Of a DNA stretch of 64,000 nt, positions 49,987 through 61,200 are shown piece by piece (positions within the stretch are counted from its first letter, which is position 1; each line of letters opens with the position of its first letter). The position numbers and the translations under genes were made by a program. Below the pieces are notes generated by a model. That model worked only from the letters and a program-made list of their open reading frames with translations, searched no databases and was not told the origin of the DNA. This DNA comes from Cystobasidium ongulense. Taxonomy: Eukaryota > Basidiomycota > Cystobasidiomycetes > Cystobasidiales > Cystobasidiaceae. The stretch lies in contig BQUP01000001.1 in the NCBI GenBank assembly GCA_022835595.1, forward strand, positions 620,001 through 684,000. The letters run 5' to 3'.

Positions 49987-51354
49987 ATGAGCTTCAGCTT
50001 TCGCAGACGACGCCCAGCAGCAGCAAGCATGTCAAGCTCCATCAGTCGCTCGAACAGCGGTGCTAGGCGGCCGTCCTCGTTCACTGCCGGCGCCCACGTC
50101 TCAAAGTCGACAGTGACCAGCACCCCGCTGCCGGCGACGACAGAAGCTGCAGCTCTCCGGATTGAAGCTGCAAAGCGACTGGCAGCGTATGCCGCAGTCC
50201 AGAGATACGTCAAGCCAGAGGACAAGATCATTGGCATTGGCTCGGGCACAACCATCCCGTACTGCATCGAAGCGCTGCTCAAGCAAGGCGAGGCTGCCAA
50301 TGCTGAGGTGAGCACTCAAAAAGCTGGTCACGCTCCGAAGCAAGGCAGTGGAAGCATTCACATATACTGTACTCTCAGCTAACCTCGTACTTGCTATTGC
50401 GGGAAACAGCGCTGGTTCGTCCCTACAGGCTTCCAGTCCAAAGAACTCATCGTCAAAGCCGGCCTCAGTCTAGGCGACGTCGACCAGTTCCCACAGATAG
50501 ACATTACAATCGACGGCGCAGACGAGGTAGACCATGCTCTGAATGCCATCAAGGGAGGAGGTGCATGCCATCTCCGTGAAAAAGTCCTTGCAGAAGCAGC
50601 GAAAACATTTGTCATTATTGCAGATGCGAGAAAGAACTCTGAAATACTGGGCACAGCATGGAAGCAAGGTGTTCCCATCGAAGTAGCCCCATTCGCTTGG
50701 GCTTCTGTCCTCCACAAATTGCAAAAGATGGGCTGCACACACCCGAAATTACGCATGGGAAAAGCAAAAGCAGGTCCTGTCGTCACGGACAATGGAAACT
50801 TTGTCATCGACTCGCCGTGGGAGGAGTCGTACATGCGGGAGCCCCTCGAGCTCCTGCATAGAATAAAGATGTGAGTAGTGCTTGTCGCTTTTCGGATGTC
50901 TCTTGAATCGGCTTGGGATTTGTGGCCTGTGCCATTCCTTGAATGGCACGATAAAGGCCTCTTCACGATAGTGGTAGCATCACACTTAGATGCTACCACT
51001 GTGGTGATGAGGCCTTTATGCTGCCATTCGAGGAGTGGCACAGGCCACAAATCCCAAGCTGATCAGTCATCGTGGTTAACAACTGCAATAAGGTATGCTG
51101 ACTTGAGATCTGCGACGTGCAGGCTCACGGGCGTGCTGGAAGTAGGACTTTTCTGTGGGATGGCAGAGGCCGCTTTCTTTGGAGAGGAGAACGGCACGGT
51201 GCTTGTCAAGTATAACGACGGGGTCAGTGTCTCCCCCAGCTGTGCACGCTCGACCGCCAGTGCTGTAACGGATTAAGCTAAATCCGTTGTTTGATATTTG
51301 CAGCGGCAAGAACGGATAGAATCAATCCCTGGAATCGACGATGAGACTCTCTGA
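49987..51354 (+). CDS. RKI1: Ribose-5-phosphate isomerase A
   Basis: After a basic Ser-rich N-terminal tail of about 60 residues, the core reads AAKRLAAYAAVQRYVKPEDK, IIGIGSGTTIPYCIEAL (phosphate loop GSGTT), QIDITIDGADEVDHALNAIK with catalytic Asp residues, GGGACHLREKVLAEAA (Lys and catalytic Glu region), KNSEILGTAWKQGVPIEV, and GPVVTDNGNFVIDSPW. The last exons give LTGVLEVGLFCGMAEAAFFG and RQERIESIPGIDDETL. The enzyme interconverts ribose-5-phosphate and ribulose-5-phosphate in the pentose phosphate pathway. The third intron, 50871-51122, carries a long perfect-looking hairpin. The N-terminal tail is longer than usual and Arg-rich, so a mitochondrial or nuclear role of that form is possible. 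A second ATG inside the tail could serve as an alternative start. Confidence 0.93.
50907..51063 (+). repeat. 74-bp inverted repeat (RNA hairpin) inside RKI1 intron
   Basis: Arms 50907-50980 and 50990-51063 are reverse complements at 66 of 74 positions, separated by a 9-nt loop (CACACTTAG). Four of the eight differences are G-U or U-G pairs in RNA, so only four positions would not pair. The intron runs GTGAGT at 50871 to CAG at 51122, 252 nt in total. No target-site duplication is evident at the outer ends, and no second copy was noticed in this window. Confidence 0.9.
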
Positions 51355-51452
51355 GGCTCTCTAGCGGACATGACATGTCTTGGTTAGATGCAGAACAGTC
51401 TTGTCTTGTATGAAAATACCTATACAATGTAGCAATAATCTTAACACCAAAA

Positions 51453-52195
51453 CTACCAGATGAAAGGAATCAAACGCCATCGCTTAGCCTTGTACTCGGC
51501 AAACCTTTCCGTTCCAAAGTGCTGTTCTAAACCTCTCTCCTCTGCCATTATTCTTCCCATGAACGGCACCATGCCAACGGCAAAGTAAGCAGCAAGGATT
51601 CGATTTTGATGCTTGAGCCCGATGAAGTATAGAAATGGGAGAATGTGAAGTAAAAGGGCACTGTAGGACGGATGCATGAGGTTCGAATATACACCGTCTG
51701 ATACTAGAGGTTGGTCTTGTACGAAATGTATTCTGCGATGTCACTTGTCAGATATTGAGAGGACACACAATAAAGGACGAAATCGACGGACTTGTAGGTA
51801 AAGTATTTCCCTTATCAATTCGTGTCAGCAAAGGAGCACAACCAAGGCTCACCAATCTCACCTAGTTGCTTGTATGCACTTCTACGTAATTTGACAGCGA
51901 TTCCCATCGAAGTCAGAGCTATTAGATCCCCTATGCTCCACCTAGCCTTTACGAAGCCGTTCCATCCTCCTGAGTAATTCTGAAACACCCATACTTGGAA
52001 GGCTGTCTGCGATATGATGCCGCACACAAAGAGAAACTTCCATACAGCAGTGGAGAGCTGTGCTTCCCATCCAGAATTGCGCTGCGTCGTTTTGCCTTCC
52101 GACACCAAACCACCTTTGGGGGGACTCCAGACGAGATAGCTTGACACGAGACTGAGCAGAAGTCCAGCAGCTCTGGACGCAGTGTGAAGGTCCAT
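51453..52195 (-). CDS. Isoprenylcysteine carboxyl methyltransferase (ICMT/PEMT) family membrane protein
   Basis: Exons give MDLHTASRAAGLLLSLVSSY, FLFVCGIISQTAFQVWVFQN, SIGDLIALTSMGIAVKLRRS and AYKQLGEI. Then comes the family core: LVSDGVYSNLMHPSYSALLL, HILPFLYFIGLKHQNRILAA, YFAVGMVPFMGRIMAEERGL, and EQHFGTERFAEYKAKRWRLI. GVY-x-x-xMHPSY and EE-x-x-L-x-x-x-F-x-x-Y-x-x-Y-like spacing is the ICMT/PEMT S-adenosylmethionine-binding signature. Several membrane helices are present and the length is near 220 residues. Known: ICMT methylates the C-terminal isoprenyl-cysteine of Ras-like proteins in the ER. Related family members modify other substrates, so the substrate is not certain. Confidence 0.75.
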
Positions 52196-52880
52196 GGTCG
52201 TGTTATCACGGCAGAGGAAAGCGACACTGCTCTCCGCTCGATGACGCCGTCTGGCTGTGGCGACAAGCAGTCGGCTACACACTGCGATGAAGAGCTCTTT
52301 ACAGACGTCTCGGGTAGACAGAATGAGGACACACGCTCACAATTGCCCGACTGGCAATGTCTTCTCCATCACAGCTTGTGTCCTTCCTGCGATACACTAG
52401 TAGATGGTAGCCGGTCACGTGACTAGCATAGTCGCTCGTATGGCCACCATTTTGCCTGGAGAATGACCGGGCATAAAGAGTGTAGATTTGCTGTTAGAGC
52501 AGCCCAGCAGTCTAGCACTACAACCACCACACCCCGCAGCAGCGTGTAGCACTATGATAGGACCTGCAAGCGAGAAAGAGAGCGTATCGGTGGCAAACTC
52601 GATCCGTCCAGCCATCTTGGAGCATGAAGAAAGTCAGGATGGCTGGGACTGCTTTTGACCGAATACGTGTCGAAGGCTGGCTTGCATCATCACATTCAAG
52701 CATGTTCATGCATTGCATTCAACGCTAATGGATAGATGGCCTGCTGGACGGCCTGCCTTGCTGCTCACTTCAAGAAGGCCGCGGAGCAGTCCCTAATAAT
52801 GCTCTTGACTCTCAATTTACCACTCACTGACTACTATCCTCACACCAGCTGATTGCATTCGCACCACTCACACTACAAAC
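52196..52880. promoter_or_regulatory. Divergent promoter region, ICMT-like / Ser-rich protein
   Basis: 685 bases. An antiparallel pair of short open frames is present but not protein-like. No operator recognised. Confidence 0.35.
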
Positions 52881-54270
52881 ATGCAGAGTTACTCATCGCT
52901 AGATAACTGCTATGGGTTAGGCATTGGGCTGGGATTGCCCTCATCCTTCAATAATGCTCGACAGGCATCTATCAAGGATGCCCATCAATACGACATCCCC
53001 TCCAACACGCTCTTCCCATTCACTGCACAACCTCGGAATCCAAGCGAAGCAACTGTCAAGCTAGACAATCTAGTGTCGTACTGGTCGCCATTCTCTGCCG
53101 AAGACGATGAAGAGTTTGAGTCAGAAAAGCAGGAAGAGGACGAGGACGAAAAAGGAGACGACGAGGAAGAGCTAGCCGTACAGCAACCCATCTCTACCGC
53201 TCTTGAATGGGCATGGCTGCTCCCAATGCTTGGTGAGCTTACAACAACCTTACGTCTTCGGGAAACACCCACTAACCATTCGTTCGCCTGTAGATACCAC
53301 CACTAAACAAGGAGCTAGCGCCGAAGTAAAGAGCGTAGCATCGTCAAGTTTCAGTTCGGCTCACGCACCGGCAATGTCACATATGCCATCCATCGAATCC
53401 ATCAATTCAAGCATCGGTCTCTACAGTTCCGATGACGAATATCTCCCATCAGTAGCAACCTCATCCTACCAAAGCGAAATGGCCCGCTCCCAATCCCTCC
53501 TTTCATCCTTCTCAGTAGTTTCCTTCTCAACGGCTGCTTCATCTATCGCTTCCACCTCGTCGAGCGTCCTTGACCGCAAGCGTCCTCTTCCTTCCCGCGC
53601 AGCCTCTTCAACAGCAAATCCAACCCAGGTCATCAAGCTTCGTAGCCGCACCTACCAACGAGCTGTACAAGGAGAAGTTCGCGCCCACTCAAGCCTCACT
53701 CGTCGAGATACCAAGATGTCGGTCGTCTCCCAAGCTGCATCCATTCATTGCTCTTCGCCTACCGTTGATGAGCTGGAAAACATGGTCTTCGAGCCAATGC
53801 AGCAATTACCTTCGCCATCAATGTCTTTCGCTCAACCAGATTCAGCTTCTTGTCTATGCGAACCGGAAACAAGAGGAGAGTCGATAAGCCAAACTCATGA
53901 ATACGATCCGTGTGCCGCGCTATTCGAAATCTGGCACGCAGCTGAGGATGCCGAGCGACACCGAAAGCTCCAGAAGAAGAAGCAACCAGCGAAATCAAAT
54001 CGTCATGCTGCATCCGACTCAAGCGCTAAGCGAGTCCAAAGATGGGTCCACAAGCTCAAGGCGAATACCTACAAGAACGACGATCTGAACACGATCCTCG
54101 ATGCAGAGCTACGACCTGAACAACTGCTTGAGCCTCAATTGGCAAGTAATTCGATCAAAGGTATTGAGCAAGTACTACAGTCTGCTTCTATCAAGGCTGT
54201 TCCTCAAGCGATTGCTTCTCAGAAGAGGAAAGACGTTGTCGATAGTCACATTTGGGACTTTCTCGGTTAG
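52881..54270 (+). CDS. Ser-rich uncharacterised protein
   Basis: Exon 1 reads MQSYSSLDNCYGLGIGLGLP with an acidic Glu/Asp block near 53100-53180, then TALEWAWLLPML. After a short intron, DTTTKQGASAEVKSVASSSF and a long Ser-rich segment follow. Conserved-looking parts are RSRTYQRAVQGEVRAHSSLT, CAALFEIWHAAEDAERHRKL, KRVQRWVHKLKANTYKNDDL and, at the end, DVVDSHIWDFLG. About 430 residues with no membrane helix. The ending and the RVQRWVHKL helix could be interaction motifs. I do not recognise the family and give no function. Confidence 0.55.
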
Positions 54271-54623
54271 GCGATCCATATTGTCACTCATTAGTTTTGC
54301 ACTTCTTGACTTTAAATCGGGCAGCAGCTGGTCTGCCGTTGAAATATAGTCTCAGTCTACACCGACCTCCTCAAAGTAGTTCGTCTGCCTTGCCGTGCTA
54401 CCGTCTTCCTAAATCCTCGAGATGTGCTGAAGTTTCAGACGGCATGTCATGTCGTTGAAGAAGATTAGCTGGTAGACGTACTCGAGCTTTCAGCGAAACA
54501 GAACGAAAGCAAATCCAGACCATTCATGCTCTTTCTTTGCCACTCAGTATACGCTCGCTGTTCTTGACTTCGCGAGCACAATCACAGGTTGCCTTTGCTC
54601 CCAACATCTCTTGCTGCCTTATC
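54271..54623. other. Intergenic region, nothing clear
   Basis: 3' side of the Ser-rich gene and promoter of DTD1. No feature recognised. Confidence 0.4.
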
Positions 54624-55834
54624 ATGCGGGCTGTCATCCAGAGAGGTGAGCGTCATGATTACGACATACTTCAAGCATGACCGGCGGATCTTCATTTTCT
54701 GATATAATGTTTCAACCGTAGTGGCTTCGGCGGCTGTAGTTGGTAGGCGCAGGACATGCTGAATATAACCCGACAAAGCTGAACACGCATTCACTTGACA
54801 ACAGTCAATGGACAGGAGATATCACGTATAGTAGGCTGGATCTCAAGCCATTCTATAGCTACACGGTTCCTGCCCTCCTGACCACATAAACTCTACCTCC
54901 AGGGCACCGGTTTGATGTGTTTAATTGGCATCTGCACGCGTGAGCCTTTTTGGATATTAACAGCTTACTTCCATATTGATCAATTCCCTGACAAGCGCAG
55001 AGGATACCACAAAAGACATTGATTATGTTACAAAGAAGATTCTCAAGTTTGGACAGCTCTATTCTGCAGATTATCTTGGGCACATGACTAACGCGTACAT
55101 GGTACAGTCTACGCCTCTTTCCAGACGGAGAAGATGAAACACTGTCAAAGCAATGGGCAAAGTCAGTGATGGATATTCAAGGCGGCGTGTTGTGCGGTGG
55201 GTGGATCTTATTATCGCTTTGAAATTGTGCAATCGTAACACATCGCAATCCAGTCTCCCAGTTCACACTTTACGCTTCTACACGGAAAGGCTCGAAACCA
55301 GACTTCCACAATGCTATGGTATGCTCTAAATATTGCGAACGCACCACCTTAGGGGCTATCTAGTGACAAGTATGGCAGGGAACGGAACCATCAAGGCAGC
55401 TTTATGCCACATTTCTCGAAACAATGCAGAAGCTGTACGAACCTGAGAGCATACAGGACGGAGAGTTTGGAGCTATGTGAGCTGAATGTATGCCACTATT
55501 TGGTCGATCTGACATTGCCAGTTTTCTCAAGGATGCATGTATCGTTGACAAACGAGGTGTGTTCTCAATGGATCAATGCTTTAGACTGTAACTGACACAA
55601 AAGTGCATCTAGGGGCCTGTGACTATCATTATCGATTCCCAAGACACCGGCAATGGAAGTGCTGGAGTCAGTGCTAGCCATAGCGGAACAAGCACTCCAG
55701 ACATGGACGCGAAGAAGCAGGCAGTGCTGCAAGAAAAGCAGCGCAAGAGGGAGGAGAACGAGCGGCGGCAGAGAGAGAATGCAGAGAAGAAGAAGGAAGC
55801 GCAAGCCAAGTACGAGGTTGAGACCAAGCAATAG
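54624..55834 (+). CDS. DTD1: D-aminoacyl-tRNA deacylase with charged C-terminal tail
   Basis: Ten exons (54624-54645, 54722-54742, 54805-54830, 54903-54939, 55001-55046, 55108-55196, 55254-55318, 55379-55476, 55532-55556, 55613-55834) sum to 651 nt, an intact frame of 216 residues. The protein begins MRAVIQRVASAAVVVNGQEI and contains GTGLMCLIGICTQ, NLRLFPDGEDETLSKQW, the SQFTL motif (VSQFTLYASTRKGSKPDFHN), FGAMMHVSLTNE and the Gly-Pro motif GPVTIIID. Those two motifs hold the D-amino acid in this family. Known: DTD removes D-amino acids and glycine wrongly attached to tRNA. The last 60 or so residues form a Lys/Glu/Arg/Gln-rich helix (DAKKQAVLQEKQRKREENER and on) that the usual enzyme of about 150 residues lacks. 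Four of the exons are 37 nt or shorter. Confidence 0.9.
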
Positions 55835-56242
55835 TGCACTTTGATATCGGTTGGAGGCACGTGCCGTTGAAGAAAGTGACTTTTTTGCGACTAGACTGCT
55901 GGCTGGAGAGGCTTATCGCCAGCATGCACCATCCAATGAGCGACTCTGTGTGCACTGAACAACAGCTTGCTTGACTCGAAGAAGGTCGATAATTCACTGA
56001 TGATTGCAGTTCTGGCGGGCAGAGTAGATGATCAATGAATGGACGATGATCGAGTACAGTCGCCTCGAAATTATTGCGGCAAAGCGAGGCTTGTCTTTGC
56101 AGCAATCAGTCATTAATACTACAATACCACATTACTACTACCGTCCTGCTGACCTGCTTCACAGACTAACTGACACTCGTTCGTGCACTCTGTCGTTCAA
56201 CCTGGCCGGGCTGGACTATCCCACAAAACCCGCATACCGCAG
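55835..56242. other. Intergenic region, nothing clear
   Basis: 3' side of DTD1 and promoter of the HD-domain gene. No feature recognised. Confidence 0.4.
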
Positions 56243-57711
56243 ATGCTCGCCATCCAGACGACCGGCAACAGGCTTGGAAGCAGCAGCCAGGGTGGAATAC
56301 ACACAGGAAGCATGTCGGCTGGATCCAGTGCATCCGCAAGCTCGCTCGTGACCGAAGCTCTCCCGGTGTCTCCTCGCATCGTCAGTGGCGCAAACCACGC
56401 TCATCTGCAATCACCAGCGGCAACCACACATCGAGCAACACCTTCCAGGTCCGCTGCGAGCGCTGTATCATCTACGTCAACGCTCCCTCTTCCCGCATCC
56501 ATCCTCATCAGCGACCCGATCCATGGGCAGTTCAAAATCACAGAGGGCGTCCTTATTGACCTTTTGCGATCAAAGCCCGTGCAAAGACTGCACAAAGTCC
56601 TGCAGCATGGCATCACTGGATTGATAGGAATGACCCCAAGCCCTCCAGTCACTCGATATGACCATTCGGTGGGCGCAATGCTGCTGGTGCGAAAGGCACG
56701 AGGGACAGTCGAAGCACAGGCCGCAGCTCTCCTCCATGACATTGCGCACACGGCACTTTCGCACGTGGTAGACGGAGCTTTCGGTTATGTTCTGCACGAA
56801 GTCGATAAGCGAGAATACCTCGATACGACCGCAATACCTGCAATCTTGAGAAAGCACGGACTAGAACCAGACTATATTCTGGAGGAAAGCAACTTTCCCT
56901 TGTTGGAACTGGACAGCCCTCAAATTTGTACGTCGTTACGATAGGAATGTCGCTGTTGCGAATCAACTGACACCCTCGTCTCTGCAGGTGCAGACCGCTT
57001 AGACTACGCAATGAGAGACGGGTACGCCTTCAAATTGCTCACCCTAGAAGACGCGCGCTGTATCTCAAACGATCTGTGCGACCGAAATGGGAGGTTCTGT
57101 TTGAGGAGTGTCAAACTGGCAAAGCGGCTTGCCGAGGCTTATCTAGTAAGCATATCTCGCTCAGTTTACTGTATATCCAACAATGTCGTATGCTAACAAA
57201 GTCTATAGGCTTCGGATGAATTTGCATGGAGCAACCCAAACCATTCAATCATGTACTCGTACGCTGTGAGTGACTGCTACCTCCCGACCGATATAGGGCG
57301 AGTATGGTAGGGCTTGACTGATGGAAGTGCGTTTATGCTACTTGACAGGCCGACACCATTCGCGCCGCAGTCTCGAAGGGTGCTATGGTCAAGGCGGATT
57401 TATGGCGAGAAGACGGTGACGATATATTCTGGAAGGGTATGACCCAACACCGCGATCCAGAGATACGGGCACTCGCCTCTCGCGTGAAAAGCTCGACCAA
57501 AGTAGAGGAGATCCCTGCTAGCGAGTACAAGGAAGGAGATGAGGATTATTACTACAAAGAGACGGCCAAGATCAGAACGATAGATCCGGATGTCCTCCAG
57601 TCGGACGGCACTGTGGTCAAGCTGACACTGCTCAGCGAGGAATATCGGCTGACCAGGGAAGCGTATATCAAGCGGAAAAGCGGTGTTCATTGTTACCGAC
57701 CGAGTTATTAA
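56243..57711 (+). CDS. SAMHD1-like HD-domain phosphohydrolase
   Basis: A Ser/Thr-rich N-terminus of about 85 residues precedes ILISDPIHGQFKITEGVLID, RLHKVLQHGITGLIGMTPSP, RYDHSVGAMLLVRKARG, AALLHDIAHTALSHVVD and CADRLDYAMRDG. RYDHS, LLHDIAHTALSH and DRLDYAMRD match the metal-binding His, HD and Asp positions of SAMHD1 (H167, H206-D207, D311 in human). The enzyme class hydrolyses dNTPs or related nucleotides. No SAM domain is visible, and the C-terminal lobe (KADLWREDGDDIFWKGMTQH onward) is divergent. Three or more short introns are present. dNTPase activity is plausible, but allosteric dGTP control cannot be judged. Confidence 0.75.
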
Positions 57712-58224
57712 AGCATGATTGAGGTAGGAGGAGAGTAGGATGGAGTGGTATGTTATGCACTTCGGCTAGTCAGCAGTCACGAGTACCCTCTTGCAGTACA
57801 GTACCTTAGTGTATCCCTAGCTTGAGTCAACGTCGTTCATGTTAGTTTGCAATACAAGATTAGAAGTTATTTTCAAGTACAATAATACCGGTCCTATAGA
57901 GGTTGTTTGTGGCAAGACGAGGCCGGTTTCAAGAGTGGCCTGGCAGCTCCAGCGAGAGCTTGACCGTGTTTGTCGACTACTACAAGCTATCCACGCTGCT
58001 GTGTCGCTTCTGCTGACCTCCACTCGAGGTCCTGCCCGACTTCGCGGCCTGTTGTTTTGATCTCGACGGTGCAAGAAGCGTGTTTGCTCTGCATCAACTC
58101 GACACTTTGACGCACCATCAAGACAGCAATACAGCATACAGCACGTCTATTAGGGTCTTATCGGGGAGAGAACACGCACGACTCCCCCAGCCAGCCGCAA
58201 GGGCTGTAGCTCGAACCAGCAAGA
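57712..58224. other. Intergenic region, nothing clear
   Basis: 3' side of the HD gene and promoter of TOP2. No feature recognised. Confidence 0.4.
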
Positions 58225-61200
58225 ATGAGCGACGACAGCTCAATGAACGACTTTCTGGTGGGCTCGGACAGCGGATCCGACTTTGAAGCCTCTCCCCCGC
58301 CTGCGAAAAAGGTGCGGGTCTACTCCTTCCTGCTGCTTGTGTGTGCTCGCTGACCGGGTGGTGTCAATGACTCGCCACGCGCGCCCTCTGTCTGCCTACA
58401 ACGCGTGAACGACCTGCAGTCGAAAAAGTCCCCCATAGCCAAAGCACCTGCAAAGGCTAAGGCAGCATCGACCACTGCAAAGCCAAAAGCTACCAAGAAG
58501 GATGCTGCTCCAGCAAAGGCCAAGGCGAAAGCCGCTTCGACTACCGCCAAAACAGCCGCGTCCAAGAAGCGCAAAACAATCGAGTCTGAGGACGACAACA
58601 GCGACGAAGAGGTGCACGCCTCATCAAGCACCTTAGAGAATCACAACATTGTCAATTTAGACGAAGAAGCATCTGACGCGGACAGCGATGCTGCTCCAGC
58701 CAAGAAGAAGGCGGCTCCTGCAAAGTCGAAAGCTGGTACTTCCAAGTCCGCCAGTGACACCTACCAGAAGGTGCGTTGTGACACTATAAAGTCGGAATAG
58801 CTGTCTTGCTGTCCTGTCCTGACCATCCGCCTTCAGCTATCTCAAGTGGAACACGTCCTCAAGCGTCCTGATTCGTACATAGGCTCCATTGAACCACAAA
58901 CACAGCCAATGTGGGTATACGATTCCGCCACGAATGGAATGGCATACCGCAATATCACCTTCACGCCCGGTCTCTACAAGATCTTTGACGAAATCATCGT
59001 CAACGCAGCTGACAACAAGGTGAGCAAGCGCGTGCCATTCACCCTCCTTTTCACTAAGCTCTGACACAACATATTCACCAGCGAAACGACGCCAGCATGG
59101 ACACAATGAAGATCACCGTTGACCGGGAGACCGGCACAATCTCGTGCATGAACAGTGGCCGCGGTATACCTGTCGAGATGCACGCAAAGGAAAAGATCTG
59201 GATTCCTGAGCTCATCTTTGGTCACTTGCTGTCTTCCTCCAACTACGATGATGATCAGAAGAAAATCACAGGCGGTCGAAATGGTTATGGTGCCAAGCTC
59301 GCCAACATCTACTCGCACGAGTTCACCGTCGAGACTGCAGACACTAAGAATGGCAAGAAATACAAGCAAGTCTGGAAGAACAACATGTCTATTGCGGGCA
59401 AGCCCAAAATCACTGAGAACACTAAAGGGGAAGAGTGGACCAAGATCACTTTCAAGCCCGACTTTGATCGTTTCGGCATGCCAGATGGTATCGATGATGA
59501 TACCGAAGCTCTGCTCATGAAGCGAGTATACGATATGGCAGGTACACTCGCAGGTGTCAAGGTCTATCTAAACGGCAAGAAGATTCCAGTATCGAACTTC
59601 AAGAAGTATGTCGAGATGTACACCAATGCTGTCAACGAAGTCGGCGGAACAAAGAAGGGCAAAGGCAAAAAGGTAGATAAGAAAGACGATGCTCCCGCTG
59701 CCAGCCAGATGACTTCTAGAGAAGGTTCAGAGGCACCGCTCGTTGGCGCCAACGCTGACGGGTCGCTACCCGCTGAAAAGGTCCCAATCGTGTATGAAAA
59801 GTTTGGCGAGCGATGGGAAGTGGCCTTCGCACCGTCAGACGGCCAATTCCAGCAAGTCTCCTTCGTGAACTCTATCGCTACGACTAAAGGCGGTACCCAC
59901 ATCGAGTACATCGCCAAGCAGCTTGTCGATGGAATCATTGAATCCATCTCCAAGAAGGCCAAGAAGCAAGTCTCGACTATCAAAGGCTTTGCCGTCAAGA
60001 ATCAACTGTGGGTCTTCGTCAACTGCTTGGTAGAGAATCCTTCCTTCGACTCGCAGACCAAGGAGAACATGACTCTACCCTCCAAGAAATTCGGCTCGAA
60101 ATGCGCAGTTTCCGAAGGCTTTTTGAAGAAGGGTATGGCAGCCTCCAGTCAACACTCTTGCACAAGGCTTGCATGCTGATAGTTCTGTTTGACCTTGCAC
60201 AGTCCTGTCATCCGGTGTAGTGGACAACATCCTCCACTGGGCCCAATTCAAGCAAGATCAGCTCATGAAGAAATCAGACGGTACTAAACGATCTCGCATG
60301 TTGGGCATTGCGAAGCTGGACGATGCCAACAAAGCAGGCACGAAAGATGCTAGACTTTGTACGCTCATCCTCACAGAGGGTGACTCCGCAAAGACCTTTG
60401 CGATTTCGGGACTTTCTGTCGTAGGCCGAGATACCTACGGTGTCTTCCCGCTACGAGGAAAGCTTCTCAATGTTCGAGATGCTGCCGGTAAGCAATTGAC
60501 TGAAAATGTCGAAATCGCACACCTCAAGAAGATTCTCGGTCTGCAAAATGGCAAAGCTTATACTTCGGTGGAGTCGCTGCGTTATGGCAAGCTCATGGTA
60601 ATGACCGATCAAGTGAGTTGGAACTGTCTGACTGTATCGTCGCTATTCAAACCAAACTGAACGCAATGCATGTCTATAGGATCATGATGGTTCTCACATT
60701 AAAGGTCTCATTATCAACTTCCTTGATCATTTCTTCCCTGGTCTCCTGCAAATCCCAGGCTTTTTGGTCGAGTTCATCACACCTATCGTAAAAGTCAGCA
60801 AGGGCAAAAAGCACCTTTCTTTCTTCACTATACCCGAGTATGAAACATGGAAGGAAGAAAACGCCGACGGACGAGGGTGGCACATCAAGTATTACAAGGT
60901 ATGTCTGTTCGCTGATTAGCATTTACGATATGACTCGCTGAAGTATACTTGTACAGGGTTTGGGTACATCTACATCGAAGGACGCCAAGGAGTATTTCTC
61001 AGATCTAAAGCGACACATGATCAAATTCGCGGCTTCCACTGCCGAAGACAGGGCTCTTGTTGACATGGCTTTCAACAAGAAGAAGGCGGATGATCGAAAG
61101 GAATGGCTGAGAGGGTTCGTGGTACGTCTGACGCAGCCTACCGTATCGAGCTGTATCTGATCAGTTATCTCATAGCCTGGCACATACCTCGACCATAACA

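Noticed and set aside
50871-51122. Equal length (252 nt) of the RKI1 hairpin intron and the MFS GC-AG intron
   Set aside because: Their sequences show no similarity, so the equal length is taken as coincidence.
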